NCBI GenBank assembly: GCA_022843605.1
Contig: JALHNI010000002.1
Location: 1 to 64,000, forward strand
Length of the DNA: 64,000 nt
From: Bryobacter sp.
GTDB taxonomy: Bacteria; Acidobacteriota; Terriglobia; Bryobacterales; Bryobacteraceae
Direction: 5' to 3'
Both the position numbers and the translations under genes were made by a program. The notes below the pieces were generated by a model. That model worked only from the letters and a program-made list of their open reading frames with translations. It was not told where the DNA came from and did no database searches. This document shows, piece after piece, positions 61,702 through 64,000 of this stretch (position 1 is the stretch's first letter; the number at the start of each line of letters is the position of its first letter).

Positions 61702-63273
61702 TCAATTGCTGGTGCCGGCCATCATCTCGAACAATGGCTCGCCCACGCAGCCGCTCGGGGTCTCGACATTTAGCAAGATGGCCAGCGACGCGGCCAGATC
61801 ATTCATGGCGACAGAGCGCACGTACCGTCCGGGCTTAATGCCAGGACCCATGAAAATCAGAGGAATGTGCGTATCGTACGAGTACGGAGTGCCGTGGGTG
61901 GTGCCCTTGCCGCCACCACGGATCCAGTACGGATCCAGCAGAATCTCGAGGTCACCGGAACGCCGCGCGTTAAAGCTTCGGAGTAAGCGCCGCGTGATCT
62001 TATCGTCGGCCGCCTCTCCGTTCAACATCTGCTGACGGGTAAATACACGCAGGACATGCGGCACTTCCGCGATGGAATTCGCAGCAACGCGTTCCAGTTC
62101 GCGGGGGTCGATCTTCTTCTCGCGAATCAGCGGCCAGTTGAAATAGGGGGACGTCCCGGCCGTCGAAACGATCCACTTCCCGGGGCCAAAGCGGGCATCG
62201 AGCGCCTTCTCCATCGGTTCAAAAATCAGGTTATTGGCCAGGCGTCCACCTGGCATTTTGTCCTTCGTCAAGACCTCGGGAATGGGCGACACGCCATGGT
62301 CTGCCGTCAGCACCACCAGGACATTCTGCATGCCCACCGTCTGGTCGAGGTACTGGAAGAGCTTGCCCAGGATGGCGTCGGTACGGACCGAAACGTCATG
62401 AACCTGCGGCGAATCCGGACCGACGTCGTGACCAATCGCATCGTTCGAAGAGAAGCTCAGAGTCAGCAGATCCGTCGCTCCGCGCTGGCCCAGTTTCTCC
62501 TGGCGAATTGCCTCTTCTGCAAATTGTTCCAGCAGTTCGTTACCGAACGGCGAAGAGTAAACGGCGGCGGGCAGCAGAGCCCCGGCCTCAGGCATTTTGG
62601 TGACTTCGTTGGTCGCCTTGCCGTAGATCCAATTGGCCCCGGCAAACCTATCCACCGGACGGCGCTGATTAAAGCCCTGCACCCATGCCGGAAGCTCGGG
62701 GAAATAGTAGGTGCTGCTCACAAAATCGCCGGTCTTGGTGTCGTACCAGTAAGCGGCATCCGCCATGTGCCCCGAAGGCAGAATGGAGGAACGATCCTTC
62801 ATGGAAATACCGACGACCTTGGGCTCGTCCCGGTGCGAACGCTTCATCTCGTCGCCTACGGTGCTCACCAGCAGGCGGCGCGGCGATGAACCTTTCGTAT
62901 CGCTGCCTCCCAGTTGCTTCGTGTTGTCGTCGGAAACACTGGTGACGCTCTTGCCCGATTCACGGTCATACCAGTCATTGCCGACGATCCCGCTCCAATT
63001 GGGCGTCGCGCCGGACATCATCGTCGAATGGCCGATCGCCGTCACCGTCGGGTAGTGTTCCAGGTGCGCGTTGACGTAGTTGGCACCGTTGCGCAGCAAG
63101 CGATCCAGCCCACCCTTATACTCCGTCCGGAAGCGGGACAGATAATCAGCGCGAAACTGATCCACAGCGATCATCAGCACCAGCTTGGGCTTTGCCGGAG
63201 TCCGATTCGGTTGCTGAGCGGGCAGCAGACAGGTAGCAAGGGCGAACAGGGCGAGGACGCGCGGGTAGGACAT
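61702..63273 (-). CDS. Exported alkaline phosphatase-superfamily enzyme (PafA/nucleotide pyrophosphatase type)
   Basis: A 523-residue protein with a signal peptide (SYPRVLALFALATCLLPAQ). The alkaline phosphatase superfamily metal sites are visible: the first aspartate in MIAVDQFRADYL, the nucleophile Thr in HYPTVTAIGHST, ASPhis-type pairs in LTADHGVSPIPE and SSNDAIGHDVGPDS. The text matches the PafA-like single-nucleophile group acting on phosphomonoesters or diesters. ATG 63273 starts the signal peptide; the open frame to 63324 is discarded. Followed by no operon partner on this strand except the NicO gene. Confidence 0.88.
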   Translation of the reverse strand: MSYPRVLALFALATCLLPAQQPNRTPAKPKLVLMIAVDQFRADYLSRFRTEYKGGLDRLLRNGANYVNAHLEHYPTVTAIGHSTMMSGATPNWSGIVGNDWYDRESGKSVTSVSDDNTKQLGGSDTKGSSPRRLLVSTVGDEMKRSHRDEPKVVGISMKDRSSILPSGHMADAAYWYDTKTGDFVSSTYYFPELPAWVQGFNQRRPVDRFAGANWIYGKATNEVTKMPEAGALLPAAVYSSPFGNELLEQFAEEAIRQEKLGQRGATDLLTLSFSSNDAIGHDVGPDSPQVHDVSVRTDAILGKLFQYLDQTVGMQNVLVVLTADHGVSPIPEVLTKDKMPGGRLANNLIFEPMEKALDARFGPGKWIVSTAGTSPYFNWPLIREKKIDPRELERVAANSIAEVPHVLRVFTRQQMLNGEAADDKITRRLLRSFNARRSGDLEILLDPYWIRGGGKGTTHGTPYSYDTHIPLIFMGPGIKPGRYVRSVAMNDLAASLAILLNVETPSGCVGEPLFEMMAGTSN

Positions 63274-63324
63274 CTTTCGAATTATCACCCATTCCGGCTG
63301 GAGGTCGTGAGAAGCAATTCTCAA

Positions 63325-63699
63325 TCACTCTTTCGTCACATCGAGCTTAGCCCGGCGCGTGTCGCCTTCCTGCGTCAGCGTGACATCTCCAGTGAGCCTG
63401 CCGTCCTTCAGAATCAAAACGAAACTCATCGTCCGCGGAACGTCTCCCGGAGGATGAATCTCGAACTTCAGTTGATTGCCGGTCCGAACGACTTTGCTCG
63501 CCGGCCGCTGCTGATCCGGCTGTGGACCCGCGGTGATCGACAACGTTTGGCCTTCCTGCCGAATCACCACCGTCGCCGGACCGCCCTGCCCTCCCTCCGG
63601 CGTCTCCGCCGTCAGAGTGCCCGTATAGGTACCAGCGATATCCTGCGCCAACAGCAGCGTTGAGAGACCCAACAGCAAGATCAAAGCTTTCTTCAGCAC
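63325..63699 (-). CDS. Small secreted beta-rich protein of unknown function
   Basis: A 124-residue protein with a signal peptide (KKALILLLGLSTLLLAQ). The mature part (IAGTYTGTLTAETPEGGQG, FVLILKDGRLTGDVTLTQEG) resembles small lipocalin-like beta barrels frequent in Acidobacteriota secretomes. It lies seven bases after the SMP-30-like gene on the same strand, so the two are probably co-transcribed. Function unknown. Confidence 0.65.
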   Translation of the reverse strand: MLKKALILLLGLSTLLLAQDIAGTYTGTLTAETPEGGQGGPATVVIRQEGQTLSITAGPQPDQQRPASKVVRTGNQLKFEIHPPGDVPRTMSFVLILKDGRLTGDVTLTQEGDTRRAKLDVTKE

Positions 63700-63706
63700 T
63701 CGTTCC

Positions 63707-64000
63707 TCATTTCTTTCCCTGCTGGTAGGGCACCCGTCCCGGCGTGTCTACGGCAATGCTCCACAGAGTGCCCCCGGCAGTAATGAACAGCGTCTTCAAG
63801 TCGCTCCCCCCGAAGGCGCAGTTGGTCACTTCGTCCACCGGCACCGGAACCATGTCCAGCAGTTTGCCGTCGGGAGAGAGGATGTAAATGCCGCCCTTGA
63901 ACTGGTCGGTCTCGTGCGGCGGATGGGCCTTGTTCAGCCCTCCCGCCACGAACAGGCGGCCCGCCTGATCCATCTTCACGCCATCAGGACCCCGCCCGTT
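63707..64000 (-). CDS. C-terminal part of an SMP-30/gluconolactonase-like protein, cut by the window edge
   Basis: The last 97 residues of a protein continuing beyond the right edge. The text (GPDGVKMDQAGRLFVAGG, GGIYILSPDGKLLDMVPVP, TNCAFGGSDLKTLFITAGG) is typical of SMP-30/gluconolactonase/LRE propellers, including the Asn of the metal site in VTNCAFGG. Such enzymes hydrolyse sugar lactones. The N-terminal part, including any signal peptide, is not in the window. Confidence 0.85.
   Translation of the reverse strand, partial: NGRGPDGVKMDQAGRLFVAGGLNKAHPPHETDQFKGGIYILSPDGKLLDMVPVPVDEVTNCAFGGSDLKTLFITAGGTLWSIAVDTPGRVPYQQGKK

Noticed and set aside
1-64000. rRNA, tRNA, CRISPR arrays, insertion sequences and prophage
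   Set aside because: I looked for tRNA-like cloverleaf ends, regular repeats, transposase motifs and phage structural genes and saw none.

Overview
The window most likely comes from an Acidobacteriota genome of the Bryobacterales/Solibacter group. DNA is GC-rich. Two large secreted proteins (6241-9630 and 13357-15663, minus strand) end in the IPT-like module known as the Solibacter uncharacterized C-terminal domain. The many signal-peptide proteins and outer-membrane receptors indicate a Gram-negative envelope. This assignment is inference from content. No rRNA, tRNA, CRISPR array or intact insertion sequence was seen.

Layout. 0-16 kb: a metal-efflux operon (DUF4920 protein plus a CzcCBA/CusCBA-like tripartite pump), secreted beta-propeller and InlB-repeat proteins, a beta-carbonic anhydrase and a PhoR/PhoB-like two-component system. 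15.8-20.7 kb: an accessory-looking block with a Sir2 protein, an MrfA-like helicase, a FitAB-type toxin-antitoxin pair, and a two-gene unit of a short HU-like protein and an HU-like/TIR fusion. 20.6-31.5 kb: mostly housekeeping genes (nucleoside permease-like protein, YacL-like PIN/TRAM protein, RRM protein, CDP-alcohol phosphatidyltransferase, GreA, FRG-domain protein, hybrid kinase, 6-phosphogluconate dehydrogenase). 31.6-34.7 kb: an NtrC-type regulator, a decayed nucleotidyltransferase gene, a VapBC pair and a stand-alone AAA ATPase. 34.7-45.7 kb: peptidase, divergent threonine aldolase and threonine ammonia-lyase, HemW, frataxin, a KDG dehydratase-like enzyme, YhbY, MsrA, and a frameshifted DUF1624 membrane protein. 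45.7-48.1 kb: a TonB-dependent siderophore-type receptor with a Fur-box-like site.

The most notable locus is 48221-56449, a quinohemoprotein amine dehydrogenase (QHNDH) operon: diheme alpha subunit, radical SAM maturase QhpD, the small cross-linked gamma subunit carrying the cysteine tryptophylquinone (CTQ) precursor, beta subunit, ABC exporter QhpF and subtilisin-like leader peptidase QhpE. The gamma precursor would be cross-linked by QhpD in the cytoplasm, exported by QhpF, trimmed by QhpE and assembled in the periplasm with alpha and beta, where primary amines are oxidised. Two further co-directional genes follow: a Get3/ArsA-type ATPase with a C-terminal HSP20-like domain and a 71-residue CPDC-containing protein. 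I know of no role for either in QHNDH biogenesis. The flavin monooxygenase QhpG, needed for CTQ formation in Paracoccus, is not encoded in the window.

56.4-64 kb: minus-strand genes for HEAT, TPR and DUF4331 proteins, a NicO-type metal transporter, an alkaline phosphatase-superfamily enzyme, a small secreted protein and a partial SMP-30-like gene running off the right edge.
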